Source of the DNA: Armatimonadota bacterium
GTDB lineage: Bacteria; Armatimonadota; Fimbriimonadia; Fimbriimonadales; Fimbriimonadaceae
Reading direction: 5' to 3'
DNA: 64,000 nt
Assembly (NCBI GenBank): GCA_018268395.1
Contig: JAFDWQ010000001.1
Span: forward strand, 520,306-584,305
In this document: positions 1 to 8,249 of the stretch, piece by piece
Layout of the letters: the number at the start of each line of letters is the position of its first letter
How positions within the stretch are numbered: position 1 is the stretch's first letter
Translations under genes and position numbers: made by a program
The notes under the pieces: generated by a model
What the model saw: only the letters and a program-made list of their open reading frames with translations
Databases searched by the model: none
Told to the model about the DNA's origin: nothing

Positions 1-399
1 CTCAAGGTCAACTACGCCTTCGCCTACGGCGGCTACATCAACCACAACGTGTACTTCGAGACGATCGGAGGTCAGGGCGGGCCGGCTGTCGGCGACGTGG
101 CCGGACTGATCACGGACGCCTATGGAAGTTTCGACGCCTGGGTCTCGGACTGGAAGTCCACCGGGATGGCGGGCCGCGGTTGGGCGTTCTTGGGCTATGA
201 CCTGGCCGAAGGACGCGTCTTCAACTACATCGGCGACTCGCAGGACACCTTCCCCGCCTGGAACCATAAGGTGCTCCTCGCGATGGACGTTTACGAGCAC
301 GCTTACTACTTGGACTTCCAGACGGCGCGCATGAAGTACATCGAGGCGTTCCTGCAGGTCGTCGACTGGGACGCCGTGGACCGCCGCCTGGCCAAGTGA
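1..399 (+). CDS. Superoxide dismutase (Fe/Mn family), C-terminal part
   Basis: The reading frame is open from the first base and ends at 399, so the N-terminus lies outside the window. It encodes the C-terminal domain of an Fe/Mn superoxide dismutase, which converts superoxide to peroxide and oxygen. Visible family marks are NHNVYFE, the GRGWAFLGYD stretch and DVYEHAYYLDFQ, which carries the Asp and His metal ligands. The canonical motif reads DVWEHAYY, so Tyr replaces the usual Trp. Iron versus manganese cannot be decided here. No signal peptide can be judged because the start is missing. The next gene, a redoxin, lies 75 nt downstream on the same strand, so both may serve oxidative stress. 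Confidence 0.93.
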   Translation, partial: LKVNYAFAYGGYINHNVYFETIGGQGGPAVGDVAGLITDAYGSFDAWVSDWKSTGMAGRGWAFLGYDLAEGRVFNYIGDSQDTFPAWNHKVLLAMDVYEHAYYLDFQTARMKYIEAFLQVVDWDAVDRRLAK

Positions 400-474
400 C
401 CTAGGCCGCGTCAAAAACTTCTTACGGATTCCGACCGCAGGAGGCGGGGGGCGTCGTGGATGGCGGAGGCGTTT

Positions 475-1086
475 ATGAAAACGATGCGCACTTTCACCTT
501 GACCGCCCTCAGCGTCCTGACGGCCGTGGCCGCGTTCGCCCAGACCACCTCGCCGCCCCTGAGCGCGCCGGGCTTTAAGCTCAAAGACGCGATGGGGAAC
601 GACGTCCAACTCTCCTCTTTCCTCGGAAAGTACGTCGTCCTCGAATGGACGAACAAGGATTGCGACTACGTGAAGAAATGGTACGACGCGAAGAAGATGC
701 AGGGCGTCCAAAAGGACGCCATGGACAAAGGCGTCGTCTGGCTCGTCATCGACTCGACCCCGATGACGGCGGGCGGGTACATGACCATGGACCAGGCCAA
801 AGACCACTACAGGACCGCCGGCTCCACCCCGAGCTACATGTTGTGGGACAGCGACGGTGCGGTGGCCAAGATGTACGGCGTGAAATTCGCGCCGACGGCC
901 GTGGTCATCGACAAGGCTGGGAAGATCATTTACCAAGGGGCGTTCGACGACAAATCGCGCTCGTTGGACGCGGACTCGCTCGATAGGGCCCACAACTACG
1001 TGATGACCGCCCTCGAGGAATCCATGTCCGGCAAGATGGTCACGCGCCCGAGCACCGAAGCCTACGGTTGCCCGATCGGCGGCTGA
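475..1086 (+). CDS. Exported redoxin/thioredoxin-fold protein, paralogue 1
   Basis: This 203-residue protein has a thioredoxin-fold (AhpC/TSA-like redoxin) domain behind a signal peptide ending AAFAQ, so it probably acts in the periplasm. The active-site region reads EWTNKDCDYVKKWYD and holds one Cys rather than a CxxC pair. A second Cys sits in a C-terminal YGC motif. A single active-site Cys suggests peroxidase-like or one-Cys chemistry, but the substrate is unknown. I chose the ATG at 475 because GGAGGCG precedes it; the in-frame ATG at 460 would put extra residues before the signal. A close paralogue lies convergently at 1166-1783, across the hairpin at 1111-1140. Confidence 0.85.
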   Translation: MKTMRTFTLTALSVLTAVAAFAQTTSPPLSAPGFKLKDAMGNDVQLSSFLGKYVVLEWTNKDCDYVKKWYDAKKMQGVQKDAMDKGVVWLVIDSTPMTAGGYMTMDQAKDHYRTAGSTPSYMLWDSDGAVAKMYGVKFAPTAVVIDKAGKIIYQGAFDDKSRSLDADSLDRAHNYVMTALEESMSGKMVTRPSTEAYGCPIGG

Positions 1087-1110
1087 CGGGACGTAAGGAC
1101 CGACGACGCG

Positions 1111-1140
1111 ACGGCCGCCTGAGCCCGCTCAGGCGGCCGT
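1111..1140. terminator. Bidirectional hairpin between convergent redoxin genes
   Basis: A perfect 12-bp inverted repeat with a 6-nt loop (arms 1111-1122 and 1129-1140; arm core GGCCGCCTGA) lies between the stops of two convergent genes at 1086 and 1166. The stem is very GC-rich, but neither side has a clear T-run. It would fit a hairpin terminator serving both strands; the function is inferred from position. Confidence 0.7.
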
Positions 1141-1165
1141 TCGACGTCAGCGGAGCCACCCGAGC

Positions 1166-1783
1166 TCAGTACTTGACGTTACAGCCGTAGGGCCGGGTCG
1201 AGGAGGTCGTGACCGTCCGTCCCGCCATCGACTCTTCCAAGGCGAGAAGGGCGAAGTTCTTCGGCGGGGACGTCGCGCCCCTCGGGTTCGGTTGGTCGTC
1301 GATGGCCCCGTGGTATACGACTCTGCCTTGGGGGTCGATGACCACGATCTGCGGCGTGTTGCGGGCGCCATAGGCCCGTCCGACCTTACCGTCGGGATCC
1401 AAAAGGCAGGCGGTAGCGTTCGATCCGACTTCGGAAGAATGGGCTTTGGCCTGAGGCCCGGTCAGGTGGCCCTGCTTGCCCGGGGCGGACGAAACGACCG
1501 TGAGCCACACCGCACCCATGCCCGTCGCCTTCTTCTGGGTCGCTTGCATGTTGCCGCTGCGATAGTGCCGGACCACGTACGGGCAGTCCTTGTTCGTCCA
1601 TTCAAGGACGACGTACTTGCCCTTAAAATCCGTGAGCGAGCGGGCCTGACCGTCCGCATCCGGCAAAGAAAAAGCCGGGGCGTCCGTCCCAGGAGCGGCC
1701 ATTTGCGGAGCCGAAACTTGGGCGTCGACGGCGATGGCGGCTAGAAAGACCGCCGAAAGCGAGAGCACCGTTGCTGTTTTCAT
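1166..1783 (-). CDS. Exported redoxin/thioredoxin-fold protein, paralogue 2
   Basis: This 205-residue homologue of the 475-1086 product has a signal peptide (residues 1 to about 22, ending VDAQ), the single-Cys active-site stretch EWTNKDCPYVVRHY around residues 61-74, and a C-terminal PYGCNVKY. The CPYV form is closer to the usual redoxin motif than paralogue 1, which has CDYV. The ATG at 1783 overlaps the stop of the upstream DsbD-N-like gene by 4 nt, so the two are probably translationally coupled. The partner suggests that it receives or gives electrons in the periplasm. Specific substrates cannot be read from the sequence. Confidence 0.86.
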   Translation of the reverse strand: MKTATVLSLSAVFLAAIAVDAQVSAPQMAAPGTDAPAFSLPDADGQARSLTDFKGKYVVLEWTNKDCPYVVRHYRSGNMQATQKKATGMGAVWLTVVSSAPGKQGHLTGPQAKAHSSEVGSNATACLLDPDGKVGRAYGARNTPQIVVIDPQGRVVYHGAIDDQPNPRGATSPPKNFALLALEESMAGRTVTTSSTRPYGCNVKY

Positions 1784-2613
1784 CGCGACACTTCCGTCAG
1801 CTTTGACGCTTCGATCGGCACATCGATCACCAGCCCGGGGGTTTTCTTTAGAAAAAGATAAGAATCGGGGACGGCCAAGACTCCCCGGAGCCTGTGAGGA
1901 GGTGCCGAACCGAACGTCGACGGCTTGAGCGTCAAGCTCAAAAGCCGACCTGAGACGGCGACGCCTTGACCGTCCGAGTGGTCGAGCGCGTCCTTGTCCG
2001 CCGGAAAGAAGTACGAACGCGCCACGTCCGCCGTCCAGGGGACGGGACCGGTCACGTCCAAGCGGATGCGTCCACCGCTCCTGAACGATCGGAGCCCGAT
2101 CTTGGGGAGGGCGGACGGCATCCGCTTTTCGGCGGCCTCGATGACCTCGGAGGCCACCGGGTCCCGTTCCCCGCCGCCGGGGCGCAACGTGATCTTGAGG
2201 GTCGACGAACCGGCGACGCACTCCTCGCGACAGGCGACCCAGGAGACTGTCACCGTGAGTTCAGAAGGTTCCTTACCGGCCGTCACAGGCGGCGTCAATC
2301 GTTGGAGCAAGACGTTCGGGGCTTCGTAACCGAACGAAAACAGCCCCTCTCCCGTCGGGATCCTCTTCGGGACGGGAAAGCGCACGGCGGCCGCAGACCA
2401 GCCTCGCGGCAGCTTCCAGTCTAGGGCGGGGGGCGAACCGCTGTCACCCGGATTGACCCAATAGGTGTGCCATCCCTTATCCGGGGTCAGACGGACGGCC
2501 ACGGTCACGGGGTTTCCAGGTCGGTAGGTCTTCGAACCTGCCCACGCTTCGACCCGGCAGGGATCGGCCGGCGGCAACGCGGAAAAGGCAAGCAGGACGG
2601 GCGACATCGTCAC
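1780..2613 (-). CDS. DsbD N-terminal-domain-like periplasmic protein
   Basis: The 277-residue product resembles the N-terminal (alpha) domain of the thiol:disulfide interchange protein DsbD. Visible signs are a short hydrophobic N-terminus, GWHTYWVNPGDSG, and the cysteine-bearing WVACREECVAG near the middle. In DsbD this domain passes electrons from the membrane to periplasmic partners. No CcdA-like membrane domain follows here, so the electron donor must be elsewhere. It starts with GTG at 2613, overlapping the upstream stop (GTGA), and ends overlapping the redoxin start. An ATG at 2607 is an alternative start. The operon order suggests a redox relay with the redoxin downstream. Confidence 0.75.
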   Translation of the reverse strand: MTMSPVLLAFSALPPADPCRVEAWAGSKTYRPGNPVTVAVRLTPDKGWHTYWVNPGDSGSPPALDWKLPRGWSAAAVRFPVPKRIPTGEGLFSFGYEAPNVLLQRLTPPVTAGKEPSELTVTVSWVACREECVAGSSTLKITLRPGGGERDPVASEVIEAAEKRMPSALPKIGLRSFRSGGRIRLDVTGPVPWTADVARSYFFPADKDALDHSDGQGVAVSGRLLSLTLKPSTFGSAPPHRLRGVLAVPDSYLFLKKTPGLVIDVPIEASKLTEVSR

Positions 2614-3638
2614 CTGCGTAGACGGATCGAAGCGCCTCCCGGTTCTGCGACGTCTGTACGCGCCTCACGGGGCTCGCGGGGCTCCCGGCGCGCGATGTGA
2701 AGGACACCGTCTCCCCGGCTGACCAAGGGGTTGCAGGCCATGCCGATGATCATGCCGTCGTAGGGTGCGACGGTCTTGCTCCTGGAGCGGCCATAGATAT
2801 CGGTCGTCATGCCGAGGGTTTCACCCTTCTTGACAAGGTCGCCCGGATAGGCCGTCGCGTGAAAGACGCCTCCCCGAGCGGTCCGGAGCCACGAAGACCC
2901 TTCGGCGACGAACGGCTTCTTGGGCGGCGGATCGTTGTGCCCGGCCTTCATGCCCAGGTACGTCATGACCCTGAGGATCCCTTGGCTGCCCACCCGGATG
3001 GCGGCCTGGTCGAAGCGGAGGGCTTCCCCGCCTTCGAACAGGAGCATGGGAAGCCCACGGGACGCCGCCACGGCCCGGAGAGAGTTCGCCCTTTCGCGAG
3101 CCTGGACGATGATCGGTGCCCCGAATTCAAGGGCGGCGGCACGGGTCTTGGGGTCTTGGAGGTTGCAGCGGATCTGGGGCGCGTTCGTCCTTCCGCCTGA
3201 TCCGGTGTGAAGGTCGATGCCGAAATCGGCCCGGCCGACGATCTTCGTGAGGAAGAGGTTTGCGAGCTGCGAGGCGAGGGATCCGGACTTAGAGCCAGGG
3301 AACGAGCGGTTCAGGTCCCGACGGTCGGGCAGGTACCGGGACTGCATCAGATAGCCGAAGACGTTGACGACGGGCACGGCGATCACCGTGCCGCGCAAGG
3401 AGCGGGGATCGGTGTCGTCGAGCACCCTTCGCACGATCTCGATCCCGTTGAGTTCGTCACCATGGAGGGCTGCGCTCAGAACGAGCTTCGGGCCGGCGTA
3501 TTTTCCGTTGACGACCGTGACGGGGATCGAAAACTGCGTCCCGAGGGACAGCGTCGAAAAAGGGATCTCGATCCTGGCCGTTTTGGAGGGCTGTACCTGG
3601 ACGCCGTTAAAGACGAGGGGACCGTTCGGCTCAGGCAT
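2610..3638 (-). CDS. Succinylglutamate desuccinylase/aspartoacylase-family hydrolase
   Basis: This 342-residue predicted zinc carboxypeptidase-fold enzyme belongs to the AstE/AspA family. Zinc-ligand motif HGDELNG appears near residue 59, with DRRDLNRSFPG and DLHTGSGG downstream, all as expected. The C-terminal half (GGVFHATAYPGDLVKKGETLG) looks like the beta-barrel, lipoyl-like domain of the family. Such enzymes deacylate N-acylated amino acids, but the substrate is not predictable. The last residues are rich in Arg, Glu and Pro and look unstructured. It is the first gene of the run that continues into the DsbD-N and redoxin genes, with a 4-nt overlap. Confidence 0.85.
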   Translation of the reverse strand: MPEPNGPLVFNGVQVQPSKTARIEIPFSTLSLGTQFSIPVTVVNGKYAGPKLVLSAALHGDELNGIEIVRRVLDDTDPRSLRGTVIAVPVVNVFGYLMQSRYLPDRRDLNRSFPGSKSGSLASQLANLFLTKIVGRADFGIDLHTGSGGRTNAPQIRCNLQDPKTRAAALEFGAPIIVQARERANSLRAVAASRGLPMLLFEGGEALRFDQAAIRVGSQGILRVMTYLGMKAGHNDPPPKKPFVAEGSSWLRTARGGVFHATAYPGDLVKKGETLGMTTDIYGRSRSKTVAPYDGMIIGMACNPLVSRGDGVLHIARREPREPREARTDVAEPGGASIRLRR

Positions 3639-3809
3639 GGCTCTCGTTAAGGACGAAAGCGGGACTCGAGAGGGATTGCGGAACCAGGGCCGAAAGGGAA
3701 AATGGCGGGAGGAGCGTCCGTGCTCCGTCCTCCGTTACCACCTTCCTTGGTGACTTCCGCTCTTCGATTCTAGACGCACGCCGCTCAGACCTGCTAGTCG
3801 ACCAGGGAC

Positions 3810-4802
3810 TCAAGGCCCCCCGAGTTCCTTATAAACGTGGGCCATGTCCCGGACATAGCGGCTGAATTTGAACCGGGCCTCGGCCCTCAGGCGGCCCGAC
3901 CGGGCGACGGTCTCCCGGGTCATGGCCATATCGAGGGCCGCCCTGACCTGGTCCGCAAGGTCGGCGTCGGAGTCGAAAAAGAACGCGTTGGCACCGGACT
4001 CGGCCATGTCCTGGAGCCCGGCCTCGTTGCGCAACAAGACCGGGACCCCGCTCCACATCGCCTCGGCCGCCACGAGGCTGAAGCCGCACCTCCGGTCGGG
4101 AACGACGACGAGGTCGGCGGCAGCATAGGCTTCCCAGACGTCCGAAAGCGGGCCGCGGATATCGACCCCGTCCTGGTGCAAGGGCGGCGGGAAGGGCCCG
4201 GCTCCCGAAACGAGCAAACGGGCCTCCGGAGCCTCCCGTCGGACGTCTTGGAACGCCTCGACGAGCTCAGGGTAGCCCTTGTCCCGATCGAAGCGGCCCA
4301 AGGCCAGGACGAGCGCTGCGTCTTCCCGGACACCGAGGTTCGCCCGTGCCGTATCGCGATCGGGCAGGGGCCCTGGCGGCACGGGGACTCCGGGGACGAC
4401 GGTCTCTAAGTTGAGCGCGTCGGCCCGGTCCAGTTCCGCCTTGATCGTCGGCGAGCTGCAGACGCCTCGATGGGCGGCGTTCAAGCGGTCGATGAGGTCG
4501 CTGTGAAGCGTCTTCGGCATGTCGTACGCCGTGTACAGCCAAGGGGAGCGGACATAGAAAGCTTCCGAGCACGCCCACGCGGCGCGATAGCCCCAGGCGT
4601 GGACGACGTCGAAGCCCTGGGCCGCCCTCTTGACGGCTTTGGTGACGTCCTTGTCGACGGAGAAGCCGGTCTGGTCCGGGATCCACCCCTCGGCGTCGTC
4701 GACGACCGCCTCGACGCCTTCGTCGTCCAGAGCCAAGGCGAGGGCGTCAAGAAGCGTCTTCGCCGAGCCGAAGTGCCGGCGTCTGAGGATCAACACCCTC
4801 AT
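3810..4802 (-). CDS. Glycosyltransferase, GT4-like (GT-B fold)
   Basis: This 330-residue protein has the two-domain layout of GT-B glycosyltransferases. The C-terminal nucleotide-sugar half is clear: LALGRFDRDKGYPELVEAF, then LLVSGAGPFPP, and a CGFSLVAAEAMWSGVPVL stretch equivalent to the family E-x7-E region. The N-terminal acceptor domain (HAWGYRAAW) is weaker. The sugar donor and acceptor are unknown. The ATG at 4802 overlaps the MoxR stop (ATGA), which suggests coupling. MoxR genes usually precede DUF58 or von Willebrand genes, so a glycosyltransferase partner is unusual. No membrane segment is seen. Confidence 0.83.
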   Translation of the reverse strand: MRVLILRRRHFGSAKTLLDALALALDDEGVEAVVDDAEGWIPDQTGFSVDKDVTKAVKRAAQGFDVVHAWGYRAAWACSEAFYVRSPWLYTAYDMPKTLHSDLIDRLNAAHRGVCSSPTIKAELDRADALNLETVVPGVPVPPGPLPDRDTARANLGVREDAALVLALGRFDRDKGYPELVEAFQDVRREAPEARLLVSGAGPFPPPLHQDGVDIRGPLSDVWEAYAAADLVVVPDRRCGFSLVAAEAMWSGVPVLLRNEAGLQDMAESGANAFFFDSDADLADQVRAALDMAMTRETVARSGRLRAEARFKFSRYVRDMAHVYKELGGP

Positions 4803-5746
4803 CGGGGGACGACTTGCTGTTCGAGCATGGACGAGGTGACCATATCGACCGTGACGCCTTCGATCTCAGCTTCCGGCCGTAGAAGGACGCGGTGTCTGAG
4901 GACAGGGACGGCCAGTTCCTTGACGTCGTCGGGGATCACGAAGTCCCTTCCTCGAAGGGCCGCGATGGCTTTGCTGCACGAAAGCAGGGCCAGTCCGGCG
5001 CGCGGCGAGGCTCCGTAGAGGAGGTCCGGGTGGTCCCGAGTGGCGGAAACGATCCCGTAGATGTAGTCGAAGACCTTGTCCTCGACCGTGACCGCCCCGA
5101 CTTGTCCCCTGAGCTCCCTGAGAGTCTCGGGCGACAAGACGGCTTCGATCCCGGCATCCTCCAACCTCTGCGACCGGAAACCGCCATGGAACCGGCGGAA
5201 GACGTCTTTTTCAGCCTCGGCAGGCTGGTATCCGAGCACGATCTTCAGCAAGAAGCGGTCTTGCTGGGCCTCGGGCAGGGGGTAGGTGCCTTCCAGTTCG
5301 ATCGGGTTCTGAGTCGCGAAGACCAAGAAGGGCCACGGAAGTTCGTGACGGACGCCGCCGATCGTCGCATGTCGCTCTTCCATCGCTTCCAGGAGGGCCG
5401 ATTGGGTCTTCGGCGGCGTCCGGTTGATCTCGTCTGCAAGGAGGACGGACGTGAAGACGGGTCCGCGCCGGAGCTTGAAGTCGACGTCGCGCTGATCGAA
5501 GACTTCGGTGCCGATAACGTCGGTCGGCATCAGGTCCGGTGTGAACTGGATTCGGGCGAAGTCAAGGTCGAGGGCTTTCGCCAGCGACCGGACGAGCAGC
5601 GTCTTCCCGAGACCCGGGACGCTCTCGAGGAGTACGTGCCCGTCAGCGAGGACCGCGGCCAGGACCTGTTCGACGACCTCGTCCTGACCGACGACGGCCT
5701 TGGCCATTTCAGCCTTGACGCGGCCCATCGCTTCGACCAGGTTCAT
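4799..5746 (-). CDS. MoxR-family AAA+ ATPase
   Basis: The 315-residue product has all hallmarks of a MoxR ATPase: Walker A VPGLGKTLL near residue 43, Walker B LLADEINR, sensor stretch FATQNPIELEGTYPLPEAQ, and GASPRAGLAL with the arginine near the C-terminus. These chaperone-like ATPases help metal-enzyme or membrane-complex maturation. The expected DUF58/VWA partners are absent, and the coupled gene is a glycosyltransferase. A TAGGAT box (5753-5758) lies 6 nt before the ATG with no Shine-Dalgarno sequence, so the mRNA is probably leaderless. The divergent neighbour is the ABC transporter ATPase at 5798. Confidence 0.93.
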   Translation of the reverse strand: MNLVEAMGRVKAEMAKAVVGQDEVVEQVLAAVLADGHVLLESVPGLGKTLLVRSLAKALDLDFARIQFTPDLMPTDVIGTEVFDQRDVDFKLRRGPVFTSVLLADEINRTPPKTQSALLEAMEERHATIGGVRHELPWPFLVFATQNPIELEGTYPLPEAQQDRFLLKIVLGYQPAEAEKDVFRRFHGGFRSQRLEDAGIEAVLSPETLRELRGQVGAVTVEDKVFDYIYGIVSATRDHPDLLYGASPRAGLALLSCSKAIAALRGRDFVIPDDVKELAVPVLRHRVLLRPEAEIEGVTVDMVTSSMLEQQVVPR

Positions 5747-5752
5747 GTGCCG

Positions 5753-5758
5753 ATCCTA
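5753..5758 (-). promoter_or_regulatory. -10-like box, leaderless start of moxR gene
   Basis: TAGGAT on the minus strand ends 6 nt before the ATG at 5746. The usual distance from a -10 box to the transcription start puts +1 at or next to the start codon. No ribosome-binding site is visible. The same spacing recurs at several other genes in the window, which supports the call. Confidence 0.5.
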
Positions 5759-5797
5759 CCTCTGACGGGCGAGGGTGGTACAAATCGGAACACGCGC

Positions 5798-6550
5798 ATG
5801 CTCCAGATCGAAAACCTGGTCAAGGACTACCGGAAGTTCAGGGCCGTCAAAGGTGTGTCCTTCTCGGCCCGACCTGGCGAGATCGTCGGCCTGCTCGGGC
5901 CGAACGGAGCGGGCAAGACCACGTTGCTTCGGTGCTGTGCGGGGATTTTGAGGCCGACGGAGGGCCGGATCTTGGTGTCGGGAGCGGACATCGTGCGGGA
6001 GCAAGCGCCTGCGAAGTCCAAGCTCGCCTACGTCCCCGAAGTCCCTAGCCTTTATGAGTTGTTGACCGTTGACGAACACTTGAAGTTCGTCGCGATGTGC
6101 TACGACACGATGGAGCGTTACGATCAACTTCGGGACGAGCTCCTGGAGCGCTACGACCTGGCATCGAAGCGCCGTGACCTCGTCGCGACGTTGAGCAAGG
6201 GGATGCGGCAGAAGCTGGCCGTAGCCTGCGCGATGGTCCACAACGCCGAGGTCTTCCTCTTCGACGAACCGATGATCGGCATCGACCCGGCGGGCGTCGC
6301 CGAGTTCAAGAGGGAGTTAGGCGGCATCCGTGCGAACGGTGGCGCGATCTTGGTCTCGACCCACCTCCTCGACACGGCCGAGCGGTTGTGCGACCGGGTC
6401 GTCATCATGGCCAAGGGGGCGATCGTGGCCGAAGGCACGTTGGACGAGCTCAGGGCGTCCAGCCACATGGAGGGAGCCGACCTCGAGCAGGTCTTTTTGT
6501 CGTTGACCGAGGAGGCGGACGCTGCGACCTCTACTGTTCCTGTACGTTAG
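5798..6550 (+). CDS. ABC transporter ATP-binding protein (exporter)
   Basis: This 250-residue ABC ATPase has a full motif set: Walker A GPNGAGKTT, Q-loop region YVPEVPSLYELL, signature LSKGMRQKLA, Walker B VFLFDEPMIGIDP and the H-loop STHLL. The signature has Lys-Gly in place of Gly-Gly, as is common in ABC-2 type exporters. The ATG at 5798 begins MLQIENLVKDYRKF, the usual family start; the open frame continues far upstream only as antisense of the MoxR gene. Its end overlaps the permease gene that follows, so the two form one exporter. The substrate is unknown. Confidence 0.94.
   Translation: MLQIENLVKDYRKFRAVKGVSFSARPGEIVGLLGPNGAGKTTLLRCCAGILRPTEGRILVSGADIVREQAPAKSKLAYVPEVPSLYELLTVDEHLKFVAMCYDTMERYDQLRDELLERYDLASKRRDLVATLSKGMRQKLAVACAMVHNAEVFLFDEPMIGIDPAGVAEFKRELGGIRANGGAILVSTHLLDTAERLCDRVVIMAKGAIVAEGTLDELRASSHMEGADLEQVFLSLTEEADAATSTVPVR
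6510..6524 (+). promoter_or_regulatory. Shine-Dalgarno and CTG start codon of permease
   Basis: AGGAGG at 6510-6515 is followed after 6 nt by CTG at 6522. It lies inside the ATPase coding sequence. Because the permease frame has no other start codon for more than 200 nt of clearly coding sequence, this site decides the start. Confidence 0.65.
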
Positions 6551-8204
6551 GTCGATCGTCAACGGGGTCAGAAGGGCGTTCTCGACCCCGGTCCGTACGA
6601 TCGGCGTCCTGTTCTTCGTCGTCAGCCAGCTTTGGTGGGTCCCACGCGTCGCGTTCAACCCCACCACGTTCGACGACCTGCCCACGACCTTTCCTAAGCT
6701 GCCGTTTCCGCCCGTAGCCGTCATCGACGCGGTCGTCTTCGCCTTGTTCGCCGTCGTTTCCGCCCTTTCCACTTTCACGCTGTTCGGATACACGGGCACG
6801 TACCGTTCGGCCGACGTCGACGTCCTCTTCCCCACCCCGGTCAGCCCGAAGTCCGTGGTCGTATTCCGAGTCTTGAGGGACGTCTGGATCCAGACCGTCT
6901 TGCCGCTTGTCCTGGCCCTCGTCTTCTATCGCCCCGTCAAGATCGGATGGACGGGGCTGTTCACCGGAGTGCAGCACCCGGAATCCGCCAACTCAGTGTT
7001 CCGGGTGGGGATGATCGCTTACTTCATGTCCGCGATCGCGTTCGTGTGGCTGGGACACGGACTGTCGTTGGCCATGAGCCGGCCGGACGATCGGACGGAC
7101 CGGCTGCGGACACTGCTGACATGGGGTTGCGTGGCCCTGGTCTTGGTCCCTGCACTGATCGTCAACCTTCAAGCCCGGAACGTGTACCTACCGGACGGGC
7201 TCGTCCCGATCGCTCAGCAGGCCTGGTTGCGGACGGTCTTCCCACTTGCGACGGCCGCGACTTGGATCACGATGTCCGCGTTTACGGGCGATCCGACCGG
7301 AGCCTTCGTCGGGGCCAGCGTCCTGATCGGTTTCATGGTCCTTGGAGCCTGGCTGGCCACTCGGAGCACGGATTGGATGTACGAGCAAGCCGCGATGAAA
7401 GCCCAGGTCACGGAGGGCATCCGGGCCGCGGCGCGATCGGGCGGGGGCATGTTCGCGATGGCGTCCCTCCGGGCCCAGTCCGGCAAGCTCAAGGCCGGCA
7501 AATGGGGATGGTTCCAACGCCTGACCGTCCGCGGGCCGCTCGCGATGCTCTGGAAGGAGCTCTTGGTCTTCCGCCGGTCGGGGGTCTGGATGTTCGTCTT
7601 CAACCTGGCCCTCAGCCTCTTGATGGCCGGGCTGGCCTGCACCCTCATGGACAGACGGCCTCGGACGGCCGGCGTCTTGCTGCTGGTCATGGAGGCGGCG
7701 ATCATGATCGGCCCTGCCCTAGGGCAGTCCCAGGCCGGCTTCATCGAGAGCTTAAGGCGTATCGACCTTCTCAAGCCGCTGCCGTTCTCGTCGATGAGGG
7801 TCGTCCTTGTCGAGGTCGTCTCCAAAGCCGCGCCGCCGATCGTAGCGGCGCTGGGAGGGCTGATCGTGACCCCGTTCGTACGGTCGAGCATGGCGCCTGC
7901 GGCGATCGCAGGGCTCATCGTGTTCCCTCCGTTGACGCTAGCCCTTAGCGCGGTGTCGTTGCTGTTCGTCGTGTTGCTTCCGGACATCGAGGATCCGACC
8001 CAGCGCGGGTTCCGGGGGCTGGCGACGCTCTTGGGCATGGTCGCGGCCAGCGGCCCCAGCATCGCCGTGTTCTCGGCGCTTGTGGCCTTCAAGACCCCTT
8101 TACCGCTCGCCGCACTGCCCGCAGCCGTCTTGGCCCTCGGCGCGACCGTGCTCGTCGCCTGGCTGGCGGGCCGGGTCTACGAGACGTTCAACCCGTCCGA
8201 ATAG
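6522..8204 (+). CDS. ABC exporter permease, predicted CTG start
   Basis: This protein of about 560 residues has many membrane segments and partners the preceding ATPase. It resembles the putative ABC exporter family, whose members start with RxLLxLxxRS and a basic RxxR stretch. The frame is coding well upstream of the first standard start (TTG 6744), back to a stop at 6504, with no ATG, GTG or TTG in between. A CTG at 6522 gives MRPLLFLYVRSIVNGVRRAF and has a perfect AGGAGG (6510-6515) 6 nt before it. I therefore place the start at CTG, inside the ATPase gene. Membrane helices include residues near 30-45, 75-90 and 130-150. Confidence 0.85.
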   Translation: MRPLLFLYVRSIVNGVRRAFSTPVRTIGVLFFVVSQLWWVPRVAFNPTTFDDLPTTFPKLPFPPVAVIDAVVFALFAVVSALSTFTLFGYTGTYRSADVDVLFPTPVSPKSVVVFRVLRDVWIQTVLPLVLALVFYRPVKIGWTGLFTGVQHPESANSVFRVGMIAYFMSAIAFVWLGHGLSLAMSRPDDRTDRLRTLLTWGCVALVLVPALIVNLQARNVYLPDGLVPIAQQAWLRTVFPLATAATWITMSAFTGDPTGAFVGASVLIGFMVLGAWLATRSTDWMYEQAAMKAQVTEGIRAAARSGGGMFAMASLRAQSGKLKAGKWGWFQRLTVRGPLAMLWKELLVFRRSGVWMFVFNLALSLLMAGLACTLMDRRPRTAGVLLLVMEAAIMIGPALGQSQAGFIESLRRIDLLKPLPFSSMRVVLVEVVSKAAPPIVAALGGLIVTPFVRSSMAPAAIAGLIVFPPLTLALSAVSLLFVVLLPDIEDPTQRGFRGLATLLGMVAASGPSIAVFSALVAFKTPLPLAALPAAVLALGATVLVAWLAGRVYETFNPSE

Positions 8205-8249
8205 GCCGGAACCAGAGCGGGCGGTAGACTGTTCAGCGGTACCAGACGC

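Noticed and set aside
475-1783. Selenocysteine in the redoxin active sites
   Set aside because: Both active sites carry Cys codons with no in-frame TGA.
3631-3813. 60-codon minus-strand ORF between the glycosyltransferase and aspartoacylase genes
   Set aside because: Biased composition, no start signal and no family; more likely a non-coding leader.
4892-5797. Long upstream extension of the ABC ATPase frame (552-residue ORF)
   Set aside because: It is antisense to the conserved moxR gene; the ATPase family start and motifs fit the ATG at 5798.
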